Notes under the pieces: model-generated
Database searches by the model: none
Told to the model about the DNA's origin: nothing
The model's input: only the letters and a program-made list of their open reading frames with translations
Translations under genes and position numbers: made by a program
Part shown: one piece after another, positions 14,986 to 21,564 of the stretch
Layout of the letters: each line of letters begins with the position of its first letter
Numbering within the stretch: position 1 is the first letter of the stretch
Assembly: GCA_001830475.1 (NCBI GenBank)
Contig: MIAC01000222.1
Location: 6,886-28,780 of the forward strand
DNA: 21,895 nt
Direction: 5' to 3'
Origin: Rhodospirillales bacterium RIFCSPLOWO2_12_FULL_67_15
GTDB lineage: Bacteria; Pseudomonadota; Alphaproteobacteria; Rhodospirillales; 2-12-FULL-67-15

Positions 14986-15762
14986 ATGCTCAAAATCCGC
15001 ATCATTCCCTGCCTCGACGTGGACCGCGGCCGCGTGGTCAAGGGCGTGCGCTTCGTCGATCTGGTGGACGCAGGCGATCCGGTCGAACAGGCGCGCGTCT
15101 ACGACCGCGCCGGCGCCGACGAGCTTTGTTTTCTCGACATCACCGCGAGCCACGAGAACCGCGAAACCATCTACGATGTCGTCGCCCGCACCGCCGAGCA
15201 ATGTTTTATGCCTTTGACCGTCGGCGGCGGCGTGCGCACGATCGAGGATATCCGCCGCCTGTTGCTCTCCGGCGCGGACAAGGTTTCGATCAACACCCAA
15301 GCCGTCAAGGAGCCCGATTTCGTGCGCCGGGCGGCGGAGAAGTTCGGCAGCCAGTGCATCGTCGTCGCGGTGGACGCCAAGGCCTCGGGCTCCGGGAAAT
15401 TCGAGGTCTTCACCCACGGCGGGCGCAATCCGGCCGGGCTCGATGCCGTTGCCTGGGCGAGGCGCATGGCCGCATCCGGCGCGGGCGAGATTTTGCTCAC
15501 TTCCATGGACCGCGACGGAACGCGAGACGGGTTCGACATTCCGCTGACCCGCGCGATCGCCGACGCGGTTCCGGTGCCGGTGATCGCCTCGGGCGGCGTC
15601 GGCACCCTCGATCATCTGGTCGAGGGCGTGAAGGAGGGCCACGCCTCGGCCGTGCTCGCGGCCTCGATTTTCCATTTCGGCCTCTATACCATCGCCGAGG
15701 CCAAGGCCCACATGAAGGCCGCCGGCGTGCCGGTCCGGGACGATCCCCCGACGGGGACTTAG
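14986..15762 (+). CDS. hisF: Imidazole glycerol phosphate synthase, cyclase subunit
   Basis: Cyclase half of the HisHF enzyme, making imidazoleglycerol phosphate and AICAR. The 258-residue product is full length and has the two catalytic aspartates at the canonical positions, Asp11 (PCLDVD) and Asp130 ([10 protein letters not shown]). The phosphate-binding loops VGGGVR and [11 protein letters not shown] are also present. The C-terminal 202 bp, from the PVPVIASGG strand on, are duplicated 308 bp downstream as part of a tandem repeat. This first copy remains uninterrupted and reads to a TAG stop at 15760-15762. Confidence 0.97.
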   Translation: MLKIRIIPCLDVDRGRVVKGVRFVDLVDAGDPVEQARVYDRAGADELCFLDITASHENRETIYDVVARTAEQCFMPLTVGGGVRTIEDIRRLLLSGADKVSINTQAVKEPDFVRRAAEKFGSQCIVVAVDAKASGSGKFEVFTHGGRNPAGLDAVAWARRMAASGAGEILLTSMDRDGTRDGFDIPLTRAIADAVPVPVIASGGVGTLDHLVEGVKEGHASAVLAASIFHFGLYTIAEAKAHMKAAGVPVRDDPPTGT

Positions 15763-15868
15763 GAAGCAACCCATGGCAAAATCCAAAAGTCCCCGTGATG
15801 CGCGCGTGCTCGATCGGCTCTTCGCCACCATCGGCAAGCGCCGCCGGCGCGCGGACCCGCGCGTTTCC
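15561..15868 (+). repeat. 308-bp tandem repeat, copy A (end of hisF + start of hisE)
   Basis: Copy A runs from within the hisF codons for DAVPVPV through the hisF stop, the 10-bp spacer and the first 32 codons of a hisE reading frame. It is followed directly by copy B at an offset of exactly 308 bp. Alignment by eye shows only two differences, adjacent, at 15605-15606 (CC) against 15913-15914 (AT). The base before the left edge (15560) also matches, so the junction has about 1 nt of microhomology. Confidence 0.96.
15773..15868 (+). pseudogene. hisE: Truncated 5' copy of hisE
   Basis: This copy starts with its own ATG and ribosome-binding stretch (AGGAAGCAACCC) and encodes [20 protein letters not shown] and on to residue 32 (DPRVS), identical to the intact hisE. 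The frame then runs into the duplicated hisF sequence out of phase and continues open to 16228, giving a 151-residue chimera without the pyrophosphohydrolase core. It is a by-product of the tandem duplication and should be inactive, although it may be translated. Confidence 0.9.
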
Positions 15869-16070
15869 CGACGCGGTTCCGGTGCCGGTGATCGCCTCGG
15901 GCGGCGTCGGCAATCTCGATCATCTGGTCGAGGGCGTGAAGGAGGGCCACGCCTCGGCCGTGCTCGCGGCCTCGATTTTCCATTTCGGCCTCTATACCAT
16001 CGCCGAGGCCAAGGCCCACATGAAGGCCGCCGGCGTGCCGGTCCGGGACGATCCCCCGACGGGGACTTAG
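15869..16070 (+). pseudogene. hisF: Duplicated hisF C-terminal fragment
   Basis: Encodes the last 66 residues of HisF plus the stop, in a frame not joined to any hisF start. It carries Asn instead of Thr in the phosphate-binding segment (GGVGNLDHL against GGVGTLDHL in the intact gene). Without the N-terminal barrel half, which holds Asp11 and Asp130, it cannot be a cyclase. It lies inside copy B of the 308-bp repeat. Confidence 0.9.
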
Positions 16071-16176
16071 GAAGCAACCCATGGCAAAATCCAAAAGTCC
16101 CCGTGATGCGCGCGTGCTCGATCGGCTCTTCGCCACCATCGGCAAGCGCCGCCGGCGCGCGGACCCGCGCGTTTCC
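15869..16176 (+). repeat. 308-bp tandem repeat, copy B
   Basis: Second unit of the tandem duplication, immediately abutting copy A. Its right edge falls inside the intact hisE after the codons for DPRVS, where the sequence continues TACACC (hisE) rather than CGACGCGG (hisF). Because the break falls there, the downstream hisE is restored complete with its original start and ribosome-binding site. Confidence 0.96.
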
Positions 16177-16446
16177 TACACCGCGAAGCTTCTCGAAGGC
16201 GGCCTGGACAAGATCGGCGGCAAGGTGATCGAGGAGGCGGCGGAAACGGTCGCCGCCGCGCTCAACGAAACGCCTTCGAGAATCGCCGCCGAGAGCGCGG
16301 ACGCGCTCTATCACCTGCTGGTGCTGTGGGCGGCGGCCAAGGTGAAGCCCGGCCAGGTGTGGACGGAACTCGCTCGGCGCGAGGGCACCTCGGGTCTAGC
16401 CGAAAAGCAGTCCCGCCGGAAGAAAAGGGGAGGCAGGACGAAATGA
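16081..16446 (+). CDS. hisE: Phosphoribosyl-ATP pyrophosphatase
   Basis: Hydrolyses phosphoribosyl-ATP to phosphoribosyl-AMP and pyrophosphate, the second step of histidine synthesis. The 121-residue product is intact, with the all-alpha MazG-like core: YTAKLLEGGLDKIGGKVIEE, EAAETVAAALN, then ESADALYHLLVLWAA. The acidic metal-binding residues of the EEAAE and ESAD segments are present. The tail is Lys/Arg-rich. The start ATG at 16081 is the second copy of a duplicated start region. The stop overlaps the next gene (ATGA). Confidence 0.95.
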   Translation: MAKSKSPRDARVLDRLFATIGKRRRRADPRVSYTAKLLEGGLDKIGGKVIEEAAETVAAALNETPSRIAAESADALYHLLVLWAAAKVKPGQVWTELARREGTSGLAEKQSRRKKRGGRTK

Positions 16447-16817
16447 ACCCGCCCGCTTACGATTCCGACAATCCGTTCGCCAAGATCCTGCGCGGCGAGA
16501 TTCCCTGCAAGAAAGTCCACGAGGACGAACACGCGCTCGCCTTTCACGACATCCGGCCGCAGGCGCCGGTGCACGTGCTGGTGATCCCGAAAGGCGCTTA
16601 CGTCGACATGGACGATTTCGGAAAGCGCGCGAGCGAAGCCGAGATCGCCGGCTTCTTCCGCGCGGTCGCGGCGGCGGCGCGCAAGCTGGGCCTGGTCCGG
16701 CCCGGCTACCGCTTTCTCGCCAACCACGGACCCGACGCCCATCAGGAGGTTTTCCACTTTCATGTCCACATCTTCGGCGGGCGCGATTTGGGCGGCATGA
16801 TCCGCCGCCAAGAGTGA
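16443..16817 (+). CDS. HIT-family (HinT-like) purine nucleoside phosphoramidase
   Basis: HinT-type proteins hydrolyse nucleoside phosphoramidates such as AMP-NH2 and aminoacyl-AMPs. The 124-residue product begins DNPFAKILRGEIPCKKVHED, the usual HinT opening. It has DIRPQAPVHVLVIPK at about 36-50 and the histidine triad HFHVH at 105-109, with His107 the expected nucleophile, followed by IFGGR. The physiological substrate cannot be assigned. The start overlaps the hisE stop by four bases, so it closes the his operon and is co-translated with it; a HIT gene after hisE recurs in this class. Confidence 0.95.
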   Translation: MNPPAYDSDNPFAKILRGEIPCKKVHEDEHALAFHDIRPQAPVHVLVIPKGAYVDMDDFGKRASEAEIAGFFRAVAAAARKLGLVRPGYRFLANHGPDAHQEVFHFHVHIFGGRDLGGMIRRQE

Positions 16818-16867
16818 TTGTTACGTAATCGCATCGAAACATTCCGCCCTACTTTTCCACAACATAT

Positions 16868-16908
16868 GGTGCCGAACGATTTAGAGGCACCGATATCTAG
16901 GTTATAAT
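16868..16908 (+). promoter_or_regulatory. Promoter with an operator-like dyad before the FecR/RTX gene
   Basis: A perfect -10 hexamer TATAAT lies at 16903-16908, 17 bp downstream of a weak -35, TTTAGA (16880-16885). An inverted repeat, GGTGCC (16868-16873) and GGCACC (16886-16891) with a 12-base spacer, brackets the -35 and could be an operator. The whole 112-bp gap is much richer in A/T than its flanks. Predicted transcription would begin near 16915, leaving a leader of only about 15 bases before the ATG at 16930. GGGGGAG (16920-16926) is the ribosome-binding site, unusually close to the start. Confidence 0.6.
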
Positions 16909-16929
16909 GGAACCCCTTTGGGGGAGCCT

Positions 16930-19900
16930 ATGCCTGCGTCCCAGCCGCTTTCGCTCGCCGAAACAGTCCGCCCGCGCGGACGGGTCGCCGTGCTCGACGC
17001 CGGCCGAGGCGATCTGCTCGAAATCCCCGGCGGGCATCTTTTGCTCGGCGCGCGCTACGTGCGCGAGGGTCCGGATCTCTGGCTGGTCGGTCCGTCCGGC
17101 GAGGCGGTTCTGGTGCGCGATTATTTCGCGCGCGACCCGCGCCCCAATCTCATCAATTCCGAAGGCTCGGTGCTGACGCCCGACGTGGTCGAGGCGCTCG
17201 CGGCGCTGCCGGCTGCCGCCCCGCGTCCGACCCTCGGCCCGTCCGACCCGGTCGGGCTCGTCGACGGTATCGCGGGTGAAGTTTTCTTCGGCCGCGCCGA
17301 CGGCAGCTATGTCGCCGCCGAGAAGGACACGCCGCTTTACGCCGGCGATGCGATCGAAACCGGGGCGGGGCGCGTCGCGCTGACGCTCGCCGACGGCACC
17401 CGCGTTTCGCTCGGCGAGCAGACCCAGTTCGGAATCGAGCACGTTCTCTACGACCCCATCCGCAAGACCGGCGAGATCGCGCTTTCGGTCGAAGGCGGCG
17501 CGGTTTCCTTCGTCGCGGGCGAAATCGGGCGGGGCAACCTCGACGCGTTCACCGTGCACACGCCCTCGGCCATCGTCGGGGTGCGCGAGGCCGCGGGCGC
17601 GCTCCGCGTCGCGACCGGCGGCGAGACCACCGCCGTCCTGCTCCCGCGCGCCCAAGGGGCCTTGGGCGAGATCGCGCTCGTCAACGGCGGCGGCATGAAG
17701 ACGCTCGACCAGGCGAACGAGGGCGCGACCGCCTCGGGCTACGACGTCGCCCCGTCCGCGCCATTCCTGATGACCGTGCGCCAGGTCGGCCTCCAGTTCG
17801 GCGACGCGGTGACCTCGCTCGCCGACGGGGCCCGCGAATTGACGCCCACGTATATGGAGGCGCTGGCCCGCGCGCACCGCGAGAACCCGACCGCGTTCGC
17901 GGCGCCTTCGCGGCCTGAGGAAGATCCCGCGCTCGCCGCCTGGCGGCCGAGGACCGAGGTCGCGGACGCGCGCGAGCAGGCCGAATGGGAAGCGCGTATC
18001 GCCCGCGGCGATCCCGGGGAAGCAGCGCTCGGCTGGGAAACCGGGGTCGTTCGCGGCGATCCCGAGGCGGAACGGGCCTGGGCGGCGAAGACCGAGACCG
18101 GCCCCAAGCTCGAGGGCGCGCTCGCCGAATGGCCGGCGGCGGCCGAGCCCGCGCCTTCCGCATCCCAAGCCGAGGAATGGCGGGCCGAGGTTGCCCCCGG
18201 GCCGGTGGCGCTGGGCGAGGGCGACGAGGAATCGCGCCGGGCCATGGCCGAGGGCTGGGGCGCCGCGGTCGAGATGGCGCCGACCGCGCGCGCGGCCGAG
18301 ACCTGGACGGCACGGACCGAGAGCGCCGAACCGCCCGCGGCGGCGGCGCGCGAATCCGAACGCGGTTGGGAAGCGGCGGTCGAAGGCGCGCCGCCCGGGC
18401 GCGAGGTCGAGGATTGGGCGGCGCGGACCGAAATGGCGCCGCCCGAAACGGCCGTTGGCGAAGCTCCGCCCGGTTGGGAGGCGGCGGTCGAGGCCGCGCC
18501 TTCCGCGCGCGCGGCCGAGCGCTGGGCCGCGGAGGTTCGGCCCGACGCGGGCGCGGCGGAGGCTCTCGCGCGCCTCGAAAGCTGGCGGGCCTCGGTCGAA
18601 GGGGCACCGTCGGCGCGCGAAGCCGAACACTGGACCGCCGAGGTCCGCCCCGGTTCCGGTTTGGCGGAGGCCCGCGCGCCGGACGAGAGTTGGCGGGCCG
18701 CGGTCGTGCCCGCGCCTTCTTCGCGCGAAGCCGAAGGCTGGGCGGCGCGGGTCCGTCCCGACCCGGGCGCGGCGGAGACGCTCGCGGCCGCCGATAGCTG
18801 GCGCGCCGCTTTGGTGCGCGCGCCGTCGGCGGTCGAGGCGGAACGGTGGACCGCGCTCGCGGAAATCGGCCCCGAGGCGAACCTGGTCCGCGTTCCGAAG
18901 GAAGGATGGGAAGCCGCGGTCGCGGCAGCCCCGGGCGCGCCGTCGCTCGCTCCCGGCCCCGGGCAGCTCGCCGCCGCGACCGGTTGGATCACGTCGCTCG
19001 CGCGCGAATGGGCGGCTAGGCTCGATCGCGGCGAGCTGCTCGCCGACGCGCGCGGCTGGATCGCCGCCGTCACGACCAATGTTTCGGGACCGCGCCAGGC
19101 CTTCGCCGCGGCGATCAACAGCGCCATTCTCGCGAGCGCGGGCCGGGCCGCGACGACGGTCGAGCTGGCGGCCGGGCAGGCGGCGGCCGAGAACGCCTTC
19201 AGGAACGCGCTCGCCGCCGGAGAGCCGCCCGAGCAGGCGCTCGGGCGCGCCTTCGCCGCGGCGAAGGCCGAGGCCGAGGACTGGGCCGGGACGCAGCTTA
19301 CGGGCTCCACCGGCGAGCGTTTTCTCGCCGGCTCGGGCGATGCGCCCGAACCGGTGCGGATCGCGCTCGCCTCCGATCCGGTTTTCGGCTTCAAGCCGGC
19401 GATCGGCTATATCCCCGCGGCGGTCGAGCCGGCTCCGGCTGTGTTGCCCGAGCCCGAAGCGCGGACAGACCCGTTGTCCGCGCCGGTCGAGAACCTCGTT
19501 CTCGTCGGCGGCGCCGGCGACGATGCGCTCCAGGGCGGCGCCGGCGACGACACGCTCCGGGGCGGGCCGGGCGCGGACACGCTGACGGGCGGCGGAGGCG
19601 CGGACCAGTTCGTGTTCGGAGGCGGGAATGGAGCGACGGTCGCGGACAAGGTGCAGTCCTTGGGCGCCGACACCATCGCCGATTTCCAGCCCGGGCAGGA
19701 CCGCTTCGTGCTCGGCGACGCGGACTTCGGGCTCGGCGACGCGGGCCTGCTCGATCCCGCGCGCTACTTCGAAACCGCGGCTTCGCTCGGGGGCGCGCCG
19801 CTCGATCTCTCCGGCGGCAGCGCGGTTTCGGGCATCGTCGTCGTCGGCGCGCAGAACGGCGCGGCCGGCGTCGACATCTATTACACTACGAACGCGAGCC

Positions 19901-19992
19901 AGGCGACCGACGCCAACTCCTACCAGGTCGCGCACGTGGACGGCGTCAACGCCGCCCAGGTCTCGGCGGCCGACTTCGCGCTCAAGGGCTAG
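16930..19992 (+). CDS. Large FecR-domain / RTX protein with tryptophan-punctuated repeats, probably type I secreted
   Basis: A 1020-residue acidic, Ala-rich protein I cannot name. Residues 1-100 form a short beta-rich module (GRVAVLDAGRGDLLEI, then a VRDYFARDP segment) like the N-terminal modules of alphaproteobacterial type I-secreted adhesins. Residues about 113-225 resemble a FecR-type domain (PLYAGDAIETGAGRVALTLA, DGTRVSLG, FTVHTPSAIVGVRE). Residues about 338-685 are tryptophan repeats with a 36-residue period. Residues about 690-800 are Ala-rich helices. Residues 860-895 are four RTX nonapeptides, followed by ADTIADFQPGQDRFVLGD and a C-terminal sheet, the usual type I secretion end. There is no Sec signal. 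No ABC transporter or HlyD-type partner lies in the window. Role is unknown; a cell-surface or extracellular structural protein is the best guess. Confidence 0.85.
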   Translation: MPASQPLSLAETVRPRGRVAVLDAGRGDLLEIPGGHLLLGARYVREGPDLWLVGPSGEAVLVRDYFARDPRPNLINSEGSVLTPDVVEALAALPAAAPRPTLGPSDPVGLVDGIAGEVFFGRADGSYVAAEKDTPLYAGDAIETGAGRVALTLADGTRVSLGEQTQFGIEHVLYDPIRKTGEIALSVEGGAVSFVAGEIGRGNLDAFTVHTPSAIVGVREAAGALRVATGGETTAVLLPRAQGALGEIALVNGGGMKTLDQANEGATASGYDVAPSAPFLMTVRQVGLQFGDAVTSLADGARELTPTYMEALARAHRENPTAFAAPSRPEEDPALAAWRPRTEVADAREQAEWEARIARGDPGEAALGWETGVVRGDPEAERAWAAKTETGPKLEGALAEWPAAAEPAPSASQAEEWRAEVAPGPVALGEGDEESRRAMAEGWGAAVEMAPTARAAETWTARTESAEPPAAAARESERGWEAAVEGAPPGREVEDWAARTEMAPPETAVGEAPPGWEAAVEAAPSARAAERWAAEVRPDAGAAEALARLESWRASVEGAPSAREAEHWTAEVRPGSGLAEARAPDESWRAAVVPAPSSREAEGWAARVRPDPGAAETLAAADSWRAALVRAPSAVEAERWTALAEIGPEANLVRVPKEGWEAAVAAAPGAPSLAPGPGQLAAATGWITSLAREWAARLDRGELLADARGWIAAVTTNVSGPRQAFAAAINSAILASAGRAATTVELAAGQAAAENAFRNALAAGEPPEQALGRAFAAAKAEAEDWAGTQLTGSTGERFLAGSGDAPEPVRIALASDPVFGFKPAIGYIPAAVEPAPAVLPEPEARTDPLSAPVENLVLVGGAGDDALQGGAGDDTLRGGPGADTLTGGGGADQFVFGGGNGATVADKVQSLGADTIADFQPGQDRFVLGDADFGLGDAGLLDPARYFETAASLGGAPLDLSGGSAVSGIVVVGAQNGAAGVDIYYTTNASQATDANSYQVAHVDGVNAAQVSAADFALKG
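17941..18984 (+). repeat. 108-bp (36-residue) tryptophan repeat array
   Basis: Tryptophan codons opening each unit fall at 18256, 18367, 18475, 18583, 18691, 18799 and 18907. The spacing is exactly 108 bp except for the first interval, which is 111. Each unit alternates two Trp, 16 and 20 residues apart. The first half is W-x-A-x-V-x-x-APS-x-REAE; the second is W-x-A-x-V-RP-x-x-G-x-AE. More degenerate units with Trp at 17941, 18034 and 18130 precede them. The units are diverged in sequence, indicating an old, maintained expansion. Confidence 0.88.
19507..19614 (+). repeat. RTX calcium-binding nonapeptide repeats
   Basis: Four consecutive 27-bp units encode GGAGDDALQ, GGAGDDTLR, GGPGADTLT and GGGGADQFV. 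They match the GGxGxDxLx calcium-binding beta-roll motif, with the last unit divergent. Confidence 0.93.
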
Positions 19993-20013
19993 CGCGGACG
20001 ATATCGACGATTA

Positions 20014-20040
20014 AACTATATAACTAAAAAAATAGTTGTA
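20014..20040. promoter_or_regulatory. Putative ArsR operator/promoter upstream of arsR
   Basis: An A/T-rich stretch holds AACTAT (20014-20019) and ATAGTT (20032-20037), 6-bp arms with a 12-base spacer. Within it, AACTA (20022-20026) and TAGTT (20033-20037) form a second, tighter inverted repeat. Imperfect A/T-rich dyads of this sort are typical of ArsR/SmtB operators. The ATAACTA sequence recurs before the permease gene. Confidence 0.6.
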
Positions 20041-20071
20041 TCGCCCCGGCGGGTGTGGTAGCTTTCGGATC

Positions 20072-20386
20072 ATGAACGCGAGCGCCGCCGCCAAGGTCTT
20101 CGCCGAACTCGGGAACGAGACCCGCCTCGCGGTCCTGCTGCTCCTGATCAGGTCGGGGAAAGAGGGACTGTCGATCGCCGACATTCAATCGCACCTCGAA
20201 ATTCCCCTTTCGACCTTGTCGTTCCACATCCAAGCGCTTGCCGGCGCCGACCTGATCGAGCGGGAACGCCACGGCCGGATGGTGATGTGCCGGCCGAATT
20301 TCGACGTGCTCAACGAGGCCGTGACCTATCTCAAGCGCGAGTGTTGCGTCGGCGTCCCGGCCCGCCGGCGGCAAGCGGCCGAGTAA
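20072..20386 (+). CDS. arsR: ArsR/SmtB-family repressor with a C-terminal vicinal cysteine pair
   Basis: Small metalloid-responsive winged-helix repressor that dissociates from DNA on binding its effector. The 104-residue product has the family opening AKVFAELGNETRLAVLLLLI. The helix-turn-helix at about 35-60 contains the IPLSTLSFHIQALAGADLIE recognition helix, and the wing is RERHGRMVMCRPN. The usual ELCVCDL metal box in the alpha3 helix is missing (here ADIQSHLE). Instead Cys91-Cys92 lie near the C terminus, with Cys73 in the wing. Other ArsR proteins place arsenic sites at C-terminal cysteines: Acidithiobacillus (three Cys) and the methylarsenite-selective Shewanella type (two adjacent Cys). 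ATG 20072 is chosen at the family start. The permease gene begins 53 bp downstream. The effector is inferred only. Confidence 0.88.
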   Translation: MNASAAAKVFAELGNETRLAVLLLLIRSGKEGLSIADIQSHLEIPLSTLSFHIQALAGADLIERERHGRMVMCRPNFDVLNEAVTYLKRECCVGVPARRRQAAE

Positions 20387-20404
20387 ACCGTTTTTTTTCG
20401 GGTC

Positions 20405-20420
20405 GAAATAACTATATTTC
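20405..20420. promoter_or_regulatory. Second AACTAT site in the arsR-permease gap
   Basis: AACTAT at 20410-20415 sits in the sequence ATAACTATATTT, sharing ATAACTA with the operator candidate upstream of arsR. TATATT (20413-20418) could be a -10 element for the permease. The gap also has a T-run at 20391-20398. Confidence 0.45.
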
Positions 20421-20439
20421 TGGAAAAGTAGGTAAAAAA

Positions 20440-21513
20440 ATGATCCCGTCTCCGACCTCGTCGCCAACGGCCACCGTGCCCGACCGTCCCGGGTTCGCGG
20501 TTCTGTGGAAGAGGGCCGACCCGGTCCTCCTGGCGTCTGCCGCCATCGTCGCCGCCCTCGCCGTTCTCGCCCCGGACCAGGCGGCGGCCAGCCTCGCGTT
20601 CACGGGCGAGGCGTTGCGATCGATCGCGCCGTGGTTCGCGCTGTCGGTTCTCGCGGCCGCGGCCGCGAAGGCGAGCGGGGCCGACGGGCTGATCGCTCGC
20701 GCCTTCGCCGGGCGCGAGGCGCGCATGGTGACGCTCGCCGCCCTGTTCGGCGCGCTGTCGCCGTTCTGTTCGTGCGGCGTCATTCCGCTGATTGCCGGGC
20801 TGCTCACGGCGGGCGTGCCGCTCGCGCCGGTGATGGCTTTCTGGATCGCCTCGCCGATCATGGATCCCAACATGTTCGTCCTGACCGCCGCCGCGATCGG
20901 AATCGAATTCGCGATCGTGAAAACGATCGCCGCCGTCGGGATGGGGCTGCTGGCGGGATTCGCGACCATGGGCCTGGTCGGCCTCGGCCGGCTCGCCGAT
21001 CCCTTGCGGCGGCCGGCGCAGTCGGCGTGCGCGGTCAAGTCCGCCCGCAAGCTGCTCGCGCCGGCCCCGCCCGCCTGGCGCTTCTGGCGGGACCCGGCCC
21101 GCGCGCAGATATTCGTCGCCGAATTCGCGCAAACCGGGTGGTTCCTGGCACGGTGGATGGCCGTGGCGTTTCTCATCGAGAGCCTGATGTTGGCCTATGT
21201 GCCCGGCGACGGGATCGCGCGCTGGCTCGGCGGCGAAGCGTGGCTCGCGATCCCGGGCGCGGTTTTGCTCGGGCTGCCGGCCTATCTGAACGGTTTCGCC
21301 GCCATTCCGCTTGTCGCCGGCCTGATCGATCTCGGCATGAATCCGGCGGTCGGAATGACCTTCATGGTCGCGGGCGGAGTGTCGTCGGTCCCGGCGATGA
21401 CCGCGGTTTGGGCGTTGGTCAAGCCGCGCGTGTTCGCCGCCTACTTGCTTTTGGCCGCCGTGGGCGCCCTGGCGACCGGATTTGGCTATCTCGCCTATCG
21501 CGCGCTCGGTTGA
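20440..21513 (+). CDS. ArsP/DUF318-family permease (probable organoarsenical or metal efflux)
   Basis: Integral membrane permease of the PF03773 type. Campylobacter ArsP, of this family, exports trivalent organoarsenicals. The 357-residue product has about eight to ten hydrophobic segments in two halves. The first half has the family cysteine motif C-S-C-G-V-I-P (Cys110, Cys112) followed by GLLTAGVPLAPVMAFWIASP and MDPNM. The second half carries an analogous YLNGFAAIPLVAGLIDLGMN and AGGVSSVPAM. A polar loop of about 30 residues joins them. ATG 20440 follows an AGTAGG ribosome-binding site. An ArsR repressor directly upstream supports metalloid export. Substrate (methylarsenite, arsenite or another soft metal) is not determinable here. 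Confidence 0.85.
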   Translation: MIPSPTSSPTATVPDRPGFAVLWKRADPVLLASAAIVAALAVLAPDQAAASLAFTGEALRSIAPWFALSVLAAAAAKASGADGLIARAFAGREARMVTLAALFGALSPFCSCGVIPLIAGLLTAGVPLAPVMAFWIASPIMDPNMFVLTAAAIGIEFAIVKTIAAVGMGLLAGFATMGLVGLGRLADPLRRPAQSACAVKSARKLLAPAPPAWRFWRDPARAQIFVAEFAQTGWFLARWMAVAFLIESLMLAYVPGDGIARWLGGEAWLAIPGAVLLGLPAYLNGFAAIPLVAGLIDLGMNPAVGMTFMVAGGVSSVPAMTAVWALVKPRVFAAYLLLAAVGALATGFGYLAYRALG

Positions 21514-21534
21514 GCGCCCTTCGAACCGGCCGGC

Positions 21535-21564
21535 GATCGCGCCTGGCGGTGCTAAGGCGCGATC
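21535..21564. terminator. Inverted repeat between convergent genes, possible bidirectional terminator
   Basis: GATCGCGCC (21535-21543) and GGCGCGATC (21556-21564) are perfect 9-bp arms around a 12-base loop. It lies between the permease stop and the yifB stop, its right edge overlapping the yifB stop codon. There is no U-tract on either strand, so a terminator role is inferred from position. Confidence 0.5.

Noticed and set aside
16913-16923. CCCC-TTT-GGGG hairpin that would hide the RTX ribosome-binding site
   Set aside because: The predicted transcript begins near 16915, so most of the left arm would not be in the RNA.
16897-19935. Very long open frame (about 1012 codons) on the minus strand
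   Set aside because: It lies antisense to the FecR/RTX gene, has Arg/Gly-rich composition with no domain character, and is explained by the high-GC codon usage of the real gene.
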